A DNA stretch of 44,216 nucleotides from JBBSEZ01 sp038239195. Lineage in GTDB: Bacteria > Planctomycetota > Planctomycetia > Gemmatales > Gemmataceae. A program made the position numbers and the translations under genes. Shown here piece by piece: positions 29,268 to 38,317 of this stretch (positions within the stretch are counted from its first letter, which is position 1; each line of letters opens with the position of its first letter). The notes beneath the pieces were generated by a model that searched no databases, had not been told where the DNA came from, and saw only the letters and a list, made by a program, of their open reading frames with translations. The stretch lies in assembly GCA_038239195.1 (NCBI GenBank), contig JBBSEZ010000018.1, positions 1 through 44,216 on the forward strand, written 5' to 3'.

Positions 29268-30107
29268 TCAGGGCCCCAGCGCCAGCACCTGGCCCTCGGC
29301 GAGCGCGATCAGCGCCGGCTGGCCCAGCGCCCCCAGCGCCACGCCGACGGCCGTGCCTTCCAGCGCCATCTCCGCACGCACGGTCGCGTCGCGGTCGCGC
29401 CAGAAGAGGCGCTGATCGAGCCCCACCGTCAGCATCGTCTCCCCATCGTAGGACAGGGCGGCCAGCCGGCACGGCGCGGCGCGCGGCAGGCGGCGCTGGC
29501 GCGGCTGGGTCAATCCGTAGCAGACGAGGCCTTCGGTGAAGCAGGCCAGGGCAATGGTCGCGCCGTCGCCGGTGCAGGCCAGCGAGCCCACGTGCGCCAC
29601 CAGGCCGTCGCGCCACAGGCTGCTCCCCGAGGCCCCGAAGCAGCAGACCAGCCCGTGATCGGCAGCGCCGACCAGCGCCGGCCCCTCCGGGACGAACGCG
29701 AGGAATTGCAACGGCCGCGCCGTGGTGGCGCTCCACGCCGGGCGCCCGCTTCTCTCGAACACGTGAAGCCCGGCGCCTGCGTCGGCCACGGCGACCTGTT
29801 CCCCTAGCGCGGACAGCGCCACGGCGAGCGGGCGCTTGCCGACGGCGCGTTCCCAGCGCGGCAGGAGGTCCGGGCCGAGGAGCCACAGTTGGCCGTCCCG
29901 ACCGGCCGCGGCGAAACACGAGCCGTCGTCGGCGGCGCAGGCCGTCACGATCGGCCCGGGCGCGGACGCCTGCGCGCGGCGGTCGCCGACGGCGTCGAGG
30001 CAGGCAAGGTGATGGCGCTCGTCCCAGACGAGAGCGGTGCCGGGCTCGCGGGCCAGGGCCAGGCCCCGCAACGGCGGCACAAAAGACTGAGACCAGAGGA
30101 GTTGCAC
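29268..30107 (-). CDS. beta-propeller-like (WD40/PQQ-type) protein
   Basis: A 279-residue cytoplasmic-looking protein with six or so repeated strand units ('GPIVTACAADDGSCFAAAGR', 'KRPLAVALSALGEQVAVADA', 'LQFLAFVPEGPALVGAADHG' and similar), typical of WD40/PQQ propellers. The DG/SG turns followed by 'LW', 'VF' or 'VCCFG' are consistent with blades. No signal peptide or catalytic motif is evident. The start is GTG at 30107 with no obvious Shine-Dalgarno, so the true start could differ. It lies 62 bp after the S41 protease gene on the same strand and may be transcribed with it. Function unknown. Confidence 0.65.
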   Translation of the reverse strand: MQLLWSQSFVPPLRGLALAREPGTALVWDERHHLACLDAVGDRRAQASAPGPIVTACAADDGSCFAAAGRDGQLWLLGPDLLPRWERAVGKRPLAVALSALGEQVAVADAGAGLHVFERSGRPAWSATTARPLQFLAFVPEGPALVGAADHGLVCCFGASGSSLWRDGLVAHVGSLACTGDGATIALACFTEGLVCYGLTQPRQRRLPRAAPCRLAALSYDGETMLTVGLDQRLFWRDRDATVRAEMALEGTAVGVALGALGQPALIALAEGQVLALGP

Positions 30108-30169
30108 GGTAGACCGTTCGGCGGGCGGGAAGAGGGCCGGCGCCGTTGCCTTGCCCTGTTAAGCGCGCA

Positions 30170-31861
30170 TCACATGGTGAGCGAGGGGACCGTCGGCATC
30201 GGCGAGGGGGCGGGCTTGGTAAACAGCTCGTAGAGCTTCTGCTCGGCCTTGCGCAGAGCGGCCTCGCCCTCCACGGGGAGCGTTTCGTGCGGCGTGACGC
30301 CCCGCCCGCTGTACGGCTGATTGCTCGGCGAGAAGAAGCGGGCCACGGTGAGGCGAATCCCTCCGGGCAGCTTGTCGAGGGGCGCCTTCTCCTTGGTCAA
30401 CACGCACTGGATGGAGCCCTTGCCGTAGGTCGTCTGGCCCATGACGCAGGTCCGCGCCCGCAGCTCGCGCAACGCCCCGGCCACCACCTCGGCGGCGCTG
30501 GCCGTGTCGCCGTCCACGAGCACCACCATCGGGACCAGCGGGCACAGCAAGGGGGCGGGGCCCTCGACCCGGTAGGGCCGATTGTACTCGCGGAGGGGCA
30601 GCGGGCTCTGCGTGTGGACGATGATGCCCTCGCTCAGGAACAGTTCGGCGACGCCCACGCCGGAGAGGAACAGCCCGCCCGGGTTGCCGCGCAGGTCGAG
30701 GAGGAGCCCCTCCATGCCGTCGGCCTTCAGAGCGCGGAGGGCCTCCTTCACCTCGTGAACGGTCGTTTCGCGGAAGTGGTCGATGCGCAGATACCCGATC
30801 CGGATCTGCCCGGCGTCCCCGGACACGGGCGCCGCGAACGACTCGACGCTCGGCACCGCGACGGCGCGGCGCGCCAGCTTCACCACTCGTTTGGCCCCGG
30901 CCGGGTCGCCAACACGCACGATCTCGAGCTCGACGAGGGTGCCGGGATTGCCGCGCAACCGCTCGGCCGCCATCTCGGCGGGGAGGTGCTCGACCGGCTG
31001 GCGGTTGATGCGCACGATGCGGTCGTACTTGAGCAGCCCGGCGTCGGCGGCGGGGCCCTTGGGGTAGAGCCGGCCGATCTGCAGCTTTTCGTCGTCGCCG
31101 ACGACCAGCTCGGCGCCGATGCCAACCAGTTTGCCACGCAGGGCAGCCTGGACGGCCGTGTGATAGCTGGGCGTCAGGAAAGAGGAGTATTCGTCGAGGC
31201 AGTTGCAGGCGCCGGCGGTGAACTCTTGAACGAGCGCGCAGATGAGAGCGGGGCGCAGGGCGAGTTTTTCGCGGCGGGCGGCCTGGATGACGGCGAGCAC
31301 CTGCTCCCGAGCCTCGCCGCGCGTGGCGATCTTGCGCAGGGGCCAGGAGGCGAGGCGGGCCTTGAAGTTGTTGATGGCGGTGGGCTTCTGCCCGCCGAGT
31401 TGCGCTTCGCGGAAGGCCTCCTCGTCGAGGGCGAAGCGGAGCTCCTGCAAGCCTTGCTGGAAGAGTTGCCCCAGGCTGGTCTTGCCGCGCTCGACGGAGG
31501 CGGAGGAGACGATGCGCAGGACCTCTTCGTAAACGTCGAGGGCCTGGAGAGGCTGGAGCCGGTTGAGGGCGTTGCGATAGCTCGCGTCGCGATGGCGCAT
31601 CACCAGATGCAGCCGGCGCAGGCAGCGCTGATAGGCCTCGCGGGTGGCGGCGTGGCTGCGGTCGCGGCGGAGGGCCTCGTCGTACCAGCGACAGGCCTCG
31701 AGCCAGGCGCCGCGTTTCTCGAATTCCTGGGCCTTTTGCCGCCACTTGTTGGCCTGGACGGGGGCGGCCGGCGCGGAGGGAGAGGCCAACAGGGCGAGGC
31801 CAAGCAAGAGGAGGATGCCGGAGAGGGGGCTCGGCCAGCGCTGCGGGGTCGTTTTCAGCAA
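30170..31861 (-). CDS. S41-family C-terminal processing protease
   Basis: A 563-residue exported protease. The N-terminus is a signal peptide (hydrophobic 'SGILLLLGLALLASPSAPAA'). A helical region with TPR-like character follows. A PDZ domain (~230-320, 'VGIGAELVVGDDEKLQIGRL', 'PADAGLLKYDRIVRIN') binds substrate C-termini. The S41 core has 'GLLLDLRGNPGGLF', the nucleophile S455 in GDTASAAEVVAGAL, and the general base K481 in YGKGSIQ. Their 26-residue spacing is that of Ctp/Tsp enzymes. It probably trims or degrades periplasmic proteins. A near-consensus promoter lies ~115 bp upstream. Confidence 0.92.
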   Translation of the reverse strand: MLKTTPQRWPSPLSGILLLLGLALLASPSAPAAPVQANKWRQKAQEFEKRGAWLEACRWYDEALRRDRSHAATREAYQRCLRRLHLVMRHRDASYRNALNRLQPLQALDVYEEVLRIVSSASVERGKTSLGQLFQQGLQELRFALDEEAFREAQLGGQKPTAINNFKARLASWPLRKIATRGEAREQVLAVIQAARREKLALRPALICALVQEFTAGACNCLDEYSSFLTPSYHTAVQAALRGKLVGIGAELVVGDDEKLQIGRLYPKGPAADAGLLKYDRIVRINRQPVEHLPAEMAAERLRGNPGTLVELEIVRVGDPAGAKRVVKLARRAVAVPSVESFAAPVSGDAGQIRIGYLRIDHFRETTVHEVKEALRALKADGMEGLLLDLRGNPGGLFLSGVGVAELFLSEGIIVHTQSPLPLREYNRPYRVEGPAPLLCPLVPMVVLVDGDTASAAEVVAGALRELRARTCVMGQTTYGKGSIQCVLTKEKAPLDKLPGGIRLTVARFFSPSNQPYSGRGVTPHETLPVEGEAALRKAEQKLYELFTKPAPSPMPTVPSLTM

Positions 31862-32226
31862 GGCACACCTCCGAACCGAGCCGCGTCAAGAGTGCGAGGC
31901 AACGAGGAAGCAAGCCCGGAAACGGAGTGGGCAGGGGGACGGCCGTCTCAGGAGCCGTTCGGCGAACGCCTCACGAGTATAAAAAAGAGTTGTCGCCAGG
32001 TCAAACATTCCTTTGCAGACGTTACAAACATCACAGGTGGCTGGCCCTCTCCCGGCTCCGTGTCCACCGCTACCCGTGGAGCGGGCGTTTCGCTTTCCCA
32101 GGTACGACCGACCTCGCCGGCTGTGACGGGCCGGGCCGACTTTTTCTCCTTTTTCTTTCATCGCGAAAGAAGGCGCCCGTTCACCCTTTCGACGAGACGG
32201 CAGGGCGCGCGGATTGGCGCCTGCGG
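31862..32226. other. gene-free interval upstream of the S41 protease
   Basis: About 365 bp between two minus-strand genes, with no gene seen. It holds a strong promoter (31976-32004) for the protease, giving a leader of about 108 nt. It is less GC-rich near that promoter. No convincing terminator was found for the upstream helicase-domain gene. Confidence 0.5.
31976..32004 (-). promoter_or_regulatory. sigma70-type promoter of the S41 protease gene
   Basis: On the minus strand TTGACC (31999-32004), exactly 17 bp, then TATACT (31976-31981). Each hexamer matches 5 of 6 consensus bases with optimal spacing, in locally AT-rich sequence. It points at the protease gene starting at 31861. This is the best promoter seen in the window. 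Confidence 0.75.
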
Positions 32227-34335
32227 CTACTTCCTGCGCTTCTTGCGCTTGGGGCCTTCCCCACTCTCCCGAGGAAGCAGCAACCCCTGGGCGAGTAACT
32301 TCTGCTTCTCGGCCGAGCCGAGTTGCGCTTCCGGGAAGACGACGATCGTGTCGCCGAGGCGCTCGGCGCGGCGGCCCAGGGCCGACTGCACGCGGTCGGC
32401 GGCGGCGCGGTCGGGGCAGCGCAACAGCACGGCCGGACTGGCCGAGATCGGGCGTATCCAGTCGCACCAGCCGCGCACTTCCCGGGCCACGTTGGCCGGC
32501 AACCGCCCGCTCGCGTGCCGCTCGAGCCGGGCCACGATCTCCTCGGGAGGCAAGCCATCGGCCACGGCGCGCACCACCGACGCGCGCGTGAGCTTGTAGG
32601 TCATCGCCCCCTCGCCGACGCTGCCGGCGGCCCGCTCGCAGAACGGGGCGAGCTCCGCCAGGGGCGCCGGGTTGAGGCCAATGACGATGACGCTGAAGTC
32701 CGGCTGCACCACGACGCGCGCCACGTCTGCCGCGCGGCGCGTTGCCTTCGGGGCGCTCTGTCCGAACAAGGCGTCAAGGCGCGGCTGGCGAGCGATCAGC
32801 GACCGGCCCGGCTTCTCGGTGGGGGCCACGCGCACCGCTCCGAAGGGGACGAGCCGGTACTCGAAAAAGAAGCGCAGCAGTTGCCGGCCTGCGTCTTCGA
32901 GGTGGTCTTCCAGGGGCGGAAGGAGTCGCCCGCCCACGCGCACCGTCGCCTGTTCGGGCGTCAGGCCCAGCAGCACGGGGTTGTGCGGCCCATGCGTGGC
33001 GCGGGCGACGAAGCCGGCCAAGGGGACGAAGGCGCCCGGCGGCAGCTCGCGCAAGCACGCCAGCAAGGCATCGCGCAGCGGCTGGCGCTGTTCGGGCGCG
33101 AGAACGCTGGCGCGATAGAGCTCGTGCGTGGGGGCTTGCTCGCGCACGGCGGTCAACTCGGACGCCAGGAACAACAAATCGGCGGTAGGGGCCAGGGGGC
33201 CGCGCAAGACCTCGTAGACCGCCTCGTACTGTTCTTCAGCCTCGAGCCCCAGCCAGCCCCGGCCCTCGGGCGTCAGCTCGACCCAGCGGCCCTGGCCCTC
33301 GCGGCGGTCGTGGACGAACTGGAACAGTCGGGCCCAGCGCAGCACGTCGGCCAGCCTCCCATCGGGGGGGCCCGCAAAGAGCCCCTGCCACCAGGCCGGC
33401 AGCGGTGCGAGCAGGCGCTCGAAGCGCTCCTCCTCCTTGTGGAACAGCGAGCCGTTGGTCCGCAGGCGCGCCCGCCCGGCCGCCAGCTCGAACAGGACCG
33501 CGCGCAGATCGGGGACGACGGTCCCGCCCTCGGGCCCGGGATCGGTCGGGGCAAGGGCGATTTGCAGCTCGGGCCGCGGAGGTGTGTTGCGGGCCCGCTC
33601 GCGGTCGGCGCGCACCGAGGGCAACAGCCCGACCAGGAGCTCGAACGTGTCCGGCTCCAGTCCCTCGAACAGGGCGAGGTGCGTCACCAACTGGTCGAGG
33701 GCGGCGCGCACGGCAGCCGGATCGTGGCCCGGCAGGCGCGCCGGGAGCTCGTGCAGGGGCAAAGCCCCTCCGGCAGCCTCGACCACCTCCAACACCTTCC
33801 CGGTCAGTGTGCCTCCGAGATAACGCGCGACCATGTCGGGCCATCGGCCCCGCGCCAGGTAGAGGGGAAGGAGGTTGCCGAACAGGTCGAGGCGCGCGGC
33901 CGCGCCCGCGCCCTCCAGGACGCGCTGAATCGCTTGCCCGAGGTCGTAGGTGGCGAAGGCTCGATGGACGTAGTACTGGAGCCGGTCGGCCTCGTTGTCG
34001 CTGAGGAGGCGGTGGTCGAGGACGAGGAGAAGCCGGATGGCGAAATCGACCGCCTCGGGGGCGCGCACGACGCAGGGGCGGCGCCCGCTCTCGCGGACGC
34101 TGACGAAGCCGGCCGCGACCAGTTCCTGAAGGGCCGCGGCAGGGAAGCGCTCCCGGAGCGCCGGGAGCGGGGCGACGTCGCGCTCGTAGGGAAGCTCGAC
34201 CTCGTGGAGGAAGGCGCGGCGGGCGGCGAGGGAGAGGGCGTGCCAGCGCTCGTCCCACGCGGCCACGGCGGCACGGCGGTAGGCCTTGTCGTGAAAGGCG
34301 GGGCGGGCCCGATTGTCCCAGAGGTCGGGTTGCAT
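32227..34335 (-). CDS. Helicase_C_3-type (XPB/Ssl2-like C-terminal domain) protein
   Basis: A 702-residue protein without a Walker A or DEAD box. The region about 560-650 ('ADVARVVVQPDFSVIVIGLN', then 'LAELAPFCERAAGSVGEGAM', 'YKLTRASVVRAVADGLPPEE') matches the Helicase_C_3 domain found C-terminal in XPB/Ssl2-like helicases and in stand-alone bacterial proteins. The N-terminal two thirds contain winged-helix-like segments ('RFPAAALQELVAAGFVSVRE'). It may be a DNA-binding partner of a helicase encoded elsewhere; no helicase is adjacent. The C-terminus is strongly basic (KRKKRRK). It is divergent from pyruvate carboxylase, with a palindrome between them. Confidence 0.75.
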   Translation of the reverse strand: MQPDLWDNRARPAFHDKAYRRAAVAAWDERWHALSLAARRAFLHEVELPYERDVAPLPALRERFPAAALQELVAAGFVSVRESGRRPCVVRAPEAVDFAIRLLLVLDHRLLSDNEADRLQYYVHRAFATYDLGQAIQRVLEGAGAAARLDLFGNLLPLYLARGRWPDMVARYLGGTLTGKVLEVVEAAGGALPLHELPARLPGHDPAAVRAALDQLVTHLALFEGLEPDTFELLVGLLPSVRADRERARNTPPRPELQIALAPTDPGPEGGTVVPDLRAVLFELAAGRARLRTNGSLFHKEEERFERLLAPLPAWWQGLFAGPPDGRLADVLRWARLFQFVHDRREGQGRWVELTPEGRGWLGLEAEEQYEAVYEVLRGPLAPTADLLFLASELTAVREQAPTHELYRASVLAPEQRQPLRDALLACLRELPPGAFVPLAGFVARATHGPHNPVLLGLTPEQATVRVGGRLLPPLEDHLEDAGRQLLRFFFEYRLVPFGAVRVAPTEKPGRSLIARQPRLDALFGQSAPKATRRAADVARVVVQPDFSVIVIGLNPAPLAELAPFCERAAGSVGEGAMTYKLTRASVVRAVADGLPPEEIVARLERHASGRLPANVAREVRGWCDWIRPISASPAVLLRCPDRAAADRVQSALGRRAERLGDTIVVFPEAQLGSAEKQKLLAQGLLLPRESGEGPKRKKRRK

Positions 34336-34388
34336 GCGATCATTCTACCCGTCTTCGCGGGCGAGCAATACGCTGAACGAAGAGAGAC

Positions 34389-34438
34389 CGCCAAGCCGCA
34401 AGCGGCACACTCGCGGGCCCGCCGCTTGCGGCTTGGCG
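34389..34438. repeat. perfect 18-bp palindrome in the divergent intergenic region
   Basis: The arms 34389-34406 and 34421-34438 (CGCCAAGCCGCAAGCGGC and its exact reverse complement) have a 14-nt loop. It sits between the divergent helicase-domain gene and pyruvate carboxylase, 36 bp before the latter's ATG, so it would fall in the pyc leader or promoter. It is another dispersed-palindrome type, possibly regulatory. Confidence 0.7.
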
Positions 34439-34474
34439 ACCGGGGATCGCCTCGACGGAAAGGAACTGCACGAC

Positions 34475-37400
34475 ATGCCGGAGCAACCGATGCGCAAGTT
34501 GCTGGCCGCCAACCGCAGCGAGATCGCCATCCGCGTCTTCCGCAGCGCCCACGAGCTCGGCGTCCGCACCGTCGCGATGTACTCGCACGAGGACCGCTTC
34601 GCCCTGCACCGCTTCAAGGCCGACGAGGCCTACTGCATCGGCGCCCCCGGCGAGCCGGTTCGCGCCTACCTCAACATTCCCGGCATCCTCGCCCTCGCCC
34701 GCGCCGCCGACGTCGATGCCATCCACCCCGGCTACGGGTTCCTCTCCGAAAGCGCGCCGTTCGCCCGCGCCTGCCGCGAGGCCGGCATCGAGTTCGTCGG
34801 CCCGCGCCCCGAGATCCTCGAACAGCTCGGCGACAAGGTCGCCGCCCGGCGCATCGCCCAGCAGGCCGGCGTCTCCATCCTGCCCGGCAGCGACGCGGCC
34901 GTGAAGACCAACGAGGAGGCCCACAAGGTCGCCACGCGCCTCGGCTACCCGGTGATCGTCAAGGCGTCGATGGGCGGCGGCGGGCGCGGCATGCGCGTCG
35001 CCCTCGCCGCCGACAAGCTCGACGACGCCCTCGAGCAGGCCAAGCGCGAGGCCGGGGCCGCCTTCGGCGTGGCCGACGTCTTCCTCGAAAAGTTCGTCGC
35101 CCGGGCGCGGCACATCGAGGTACAGCTCCTCGGCGACCGGCACGGCAACCTCGCGCACCTGTTCGAGCGCGACTGCTCCGTGCAGCGCCGCCACCAGAAG
35201 GTCGCCGAGATCGCCCCCGCCCCCAACCTCGATCCCAAACTGCGCGAACGCATCCTCGAGGCGGCCCTGAAAGTGGGCCGGGCGGTGCGCCTGGACAACG
35301 CCAGCACCGTCGAGTTTCTCGTGGACGTCGAGACGGGCGAGCTCTACTTCATCGAGGTCAATCCGCGCATTCAGGTCGAGCACACGGTCACGGAACAGGT
35401 GACGGGCTACGACGTCGTCAAGTGCCAGCTCCTGATCGCCCAGGGCCGCCGGCTCGACGACCCCGAGATCGGGCTGGGCGACCAGGGGGCGGTGCGGACG
35501 ACCGGCTACGCGCTGCAGTGTCGGGTGACGACGGAGGACCCCGCGAACAACTTCGTGCCCGACTACGGCCGGCTGAGCAACTACCGCTCGCCGGGCGGGA
35601 TCGGCGTGCGCCTCGACGGCTCGGCGTTCACGGGGGCGGTCATCACGCCGTTCTACGACTCGCTGCTGGTGAAGGTGACGGGCTACGGCCTGAAGTTCAC
35701 CGACGCCGTGCAGCGCACCACGCGCGCTTTGCAGGAGTTCCGCGTGCGCGGCGTGAAGACGAACATCCCGTTCCTCGTTAACCTCATCACGCACCCCGAC
35801 TTCCTGGCCGGGGCGTGTACCACCCGCTTCATCGACGAGACGCCGTCGCTGTTCAAGTTCCCGCGCCGCCAGGACCGGGCCACCAAGCTGCTGACCTATC
35901 TGAGCGAGGTGATCGTCAACGGCCCGCTCGAGGCGGGGGCGCGCGGCCCGGCGAGCAAGACGGTGCCGCGCGCTCCTGTCCCCGTTCCCGAGGTCGCGCC
36001 CGGGCCCCTCCCGAAGGGGACGCGCGACCTGTTCCTGGAGATGGGCGCGGAGAAGTTCGCCCGCTGGGTGCGCGAGCAGCCGCGGCTACTGCTGACGGAC
36101 ACCACGTTCCGCGACGCCCATCAATCGCTGTTGGCGACGCGGATGCGGACGCGCGACATGCTGCGGATCGCGCCGTTCTACGCCGCGAAGTTGAGCGGGC
36201 TGTTCTCGCTGGAGATGTGGGGCGGCGCGACGTTCGACACGGCGATGCGCTTTTTGAAGGAATCGCCCTGGCAGCGCCTGGCGGAGATGCGCCAGCGCGT
36301 GCCCAACGTGCTGTTCCAGATGCTGCTGCGCTCGGCGAGCGCCGTCGGCTACACCAACTACCCCGACAACGTGGTCCGCGCGTTCGTGAAGGAGTCGGCC
36401 GAGGCGGGGATCGACCTGTTCCGGGTCTTCGACGCGCTGAACTACCTGCCCAACCTCGAGCTGGCGATCGGGGCGGTGCGCGACACGGGCAAGTTGTGCG
36501 AGGCGGCGGTCTGCTACACGGGCGACGTCCTCGACCCGGCGCGGGCCAAATACTCCCTCACCTATTACGTGAAGCTGGCGAAGGAGCTGGAGAAGCGCGG
36601 GGCGAACCTCCTGGCCATCAAGGACATGGCGGGGCTGTTGAAGCCCTATGCGGCGAAGGTGCTGGTCAAGGCGCTGCGCGAGGCGGTCGGCCTGCCGATC
36701 CACTTCCACACGCACGACTGCGCCGGCGGGCAGATCGCCTCGCTGTTGCTGGCATCGTCGGAGGGCGTGGACGTGGTGGACGTGGCGATGGCGCCGCTGG
36801 CGGGGCTGACGAGCCAGCCGAGCCTGCACGCGCTGGTGGAAGCGCTGCGCTTCCAGCCGCGCAATCCCGACCTGGACCTGGGGGCGCTCCAGTCGGCGGC
36901 CGACTACTGGCAGGACGTGCGGCGCTACTATGCGCCGTTCGAGACGGGGCAACTGGCGCCGACGGCCGACGTCTATCGCAACGAGATGCCGGGCGGGCAG
37001 TACACGAACCTGTATCAGCAGGCGCAGGGACTGGGGCTGGAGGGGCGCTGGCACGAGGTGTGCGCCACCTACGCCGAGGTGAATCGGCTGTTCGGCGACA
37101 TAATCAAGGTGACGCCGACGTCGAAGGTGGTGGGCGACATGGCCCTGTTCATGGTGGGGAACAACCTGACGGCGAAGGACGTGCTGGAGGGGCGCGAGCT
37201 GTCGTTCCCCGAGTCGGTGGTGGAGTTTTTCGAGGGCCGACTGGGCCCGCCGCCGGGCGGATTTCCTCCCGCGCTGCAAGCGCGCATCTTGCGTGGCCGC
37301 AAGCCGCTGGAGGGCCGGCCGGGCGCGAGCCTGCCGCCGGCCGACTTCCACGCGGCGAAGCGCGAGGTGGAGCGCACGGTGGGCCGGCCGGTGAACGACA

Positions 37401-37927
37401 AGGAGGTGTTGAGCTATCTGCTTTATCCGCGGGTGTTCCCCGACCTGGCGGCGCACCAGGCGAAGTATTCGGACACGAGCGTGCTGCCGACGCCGACGTT
37501 CTTCTACGGGATGGCGCCGGGCGAGGAGACGTCGATCGACATCGAGAAGGGCAAGACGCTGATCGTGAAGTTCCTGACGGTGGGGGAGGCGCACGCGGAC
37601 GGCACGCGAACGGTGTTCTTCGAGCTGAACGGCCAGCCGCGCGAGGCGGTGGTGCTGGACCGCTCGCTGGGGAGCAAGGTGGCGGCCCGGCCGAAGGCGG
37701 AGGCGGGCAACCCGTTGCAGGTGGGGGCGCCGATGCCGGGCCTGGTGGTGCGGGTGGCGGTGGTGGCGGAGCAGAGCGTGGCGGCGGGGCAGAAGCTGTG
37801 TACGCTGGAGGCGATGAAGATGGAGACGACGATCTACGCGGAGCGGGCGGGGAAGGTGGCGGAGGTCCTCGTGCAGGCGGGGGCGCGGGTGGAGGCGGGG
37901 GACTTGCTGCTGCGGTATCGGGGGTGA
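34475..37927 (+). CDS. pyc: pyruvate carboxylase
   Basis: A 1150-residue single-chain enzyme making oxaloacetate from pyruvate, bicarbonate and ATP. The biotin carboxylase half is clear: KLLAANRSEIAIRVFRSAHE, the ATP-grasp 'VKASMGGGGRGMRVALA', and 'FIEVNPRIQVEHTVTEQVTG'. The carboxyltransferase domain starts near 'LLLTDTTFRDAHQSLLATRM', followed by 'LFSLEMWGGATFDTAMRFL' and 'HFHTHDCAGGQIASLLLAS'. The C-terminal biotinyl domain has EAMKMETT with biotinyl Lys1115. The start is the ATG at 34475 with GGAAAGGAA ~10 bases before; an upstream in-frame extension crosses the palindrome and lacks homology. Confidence 0.97.
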   Translation: MPEQPMRKLLAANRSEIAIRVFRSAHELGVRTVAMYSHEDRFALHRFKADEAYCIGAPGEPVRAYLNIPGILALARAADVDAIHPGYGFLSESAPFARACREAGIEFVGPRPEILEQLGDKVAARRIAQQAGVSILPGSDAAVKTNEEAHKVATRLGYPVIVKASMGGGGRGMRVALAADKLDDALEQAKREAGAAFGVADVFLEKFVARARHIEVQLLGDRHGNLAHLFERDCSVQRRHQKVAEIAPAPNLDPKLRERILEAALKVGRAVRLDNASTVEFLVDVETGELYFIEVNPRIQVEHTVTEQVTGYDVVKCQLLIAQGRRLDDPEIGLGDQGAVRTTGYALQCRVTTEDPANNFVPDYGRLSNYRSPGGIGVRLDGSAFTGAVITPFYDSLLVKVTGYGLKFTDAVQRTTRALQEFRVRGVKTNIPFLVNLITHPDFLAGACTTRFIDETPSLFKFPRRQDRATKLLTYLSEVIVNGPLEAGARGPASKTVPRAPVPVPEVAPGPLPKGTRDLFLEMGAEKFARWVREQPRLLLTDTTFRDAHQSLLATRMRTRDMLRIAPFYAAKLSGLFSLEMWGGATFDTAMRFLKESPWQRLAEMRQRVPNVLFQMLLRSASAVGYTNYPDNVVRAFVKESAEAGIDLFRVFDALNYLPNLELAIGAVRDTGKLCEAAVCYTGDVLDPARAKYSLTYYVKLAKELEKRGANLLAIKDMAGLLKPYAAKVLVKALREAVGLPIHFHTHDCAGGQIASLLLASSEGVDVVDVAMAPLAGLTSQPSLHALVEALRFQPRNPDLDLGALQSAADYWQDVRRYYAPFETGQLAPTADVYRNEMPGGQYTNLYQQAQGLGLEGRWHEVCATYAEVNRLFGDIIKVTPTSKVVGDMALFMVGNNLTAKDVLEGRELSFPESVVEFFEGRLGPPPGGFPPALQARILRGRKPLEGRPGASLPPADFHAAKREVERTVGRPVNDKEVLSYLLYPRVFPDLAAHQAKYSDTSVLPTPTFFYGMAPGEETSIDIEKGKTLIVKFLTVGEAHADGTRTVFFELNGQPREAVVLDRSLGSKVAARPKAEAGNPLQVGAPMPGLVVRVAVVAEQSVAAGQKLCTLEAMKMETTIYAERAGKVAEVLVQAGARVEAGDLLLRYRG

Positions 37928-38032
37928 GGGCTCGCGGGCCTGCCGTCCCATCCCGAAACGACCGTGGTTGCCGCCGGCAACTCGAGAAAAGGCCGCGCGG
38001 TCGCGCGGTGGGTCACGAAAGGAGCAATTCAC

Positions 38033-38302
38033 ATGTCGCAACCCGGGACGCAAGGGCCGCCCCCCGAAAAGCTGTCGTGGAAGGGTTATCTGGGGACGGG
38101 CCTGTTCCTCTACGTCGCCGGCGCGGTGATGTTCTTTTACTTCGCACACCTGGAGGAGACGGGGGAGCGGACGACGATGAACGCGGCGGTGGCGCTGCTG
38201 TATCGACTGGGCGGGAAGTGGCTGGTGTCGGGCTTCTGCGCGGTGGTGGGGACGGGCTTCCTGGTCGCGGCGGTGAAGACGAGGAACGCCCCGCGCGGAT
38301 GA
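38033..38302 (+). CDS. small two-helix membrane protein
   Basis: An 89-residue protein from the ATG at 38033 (AAAGGAG ~10 bases upstream). Two hydrophobic segments are seen: about 22-40 (GTGLFLYVAGAVMFFYFAH) and 60-80 (WLVSGFCAVVGTGFLVAAV). A Pro/Gly-rich N-terminus and short basic C-terminus complete it. It has no recognisable family signature. It lies ~105 bp after pyruvate carboxylase and 15 bp before the next gene, so it may share its transcript. Function unknown. Confidence 0.6.
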   Translation: MSQPGTQGPPPEKLSWKGYLGTGLFLYVAGAVMFFYFAHLEETGERTTMNAAVALLYRLGGKWLVSGFCAVVGTGFLVAAVKTRNAPRG

Positions 38303-38317
38303 CGGGTGGAGGGAGGG

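Noticed and set aside
25224..29807. A 1527-codon open frame on the plus strand
   Set aside because: It overlaps mutS and the LRR gene in another frame. The true genes carry perfect motifs, and this frame is low-complexity Gly/Arg/Pro.
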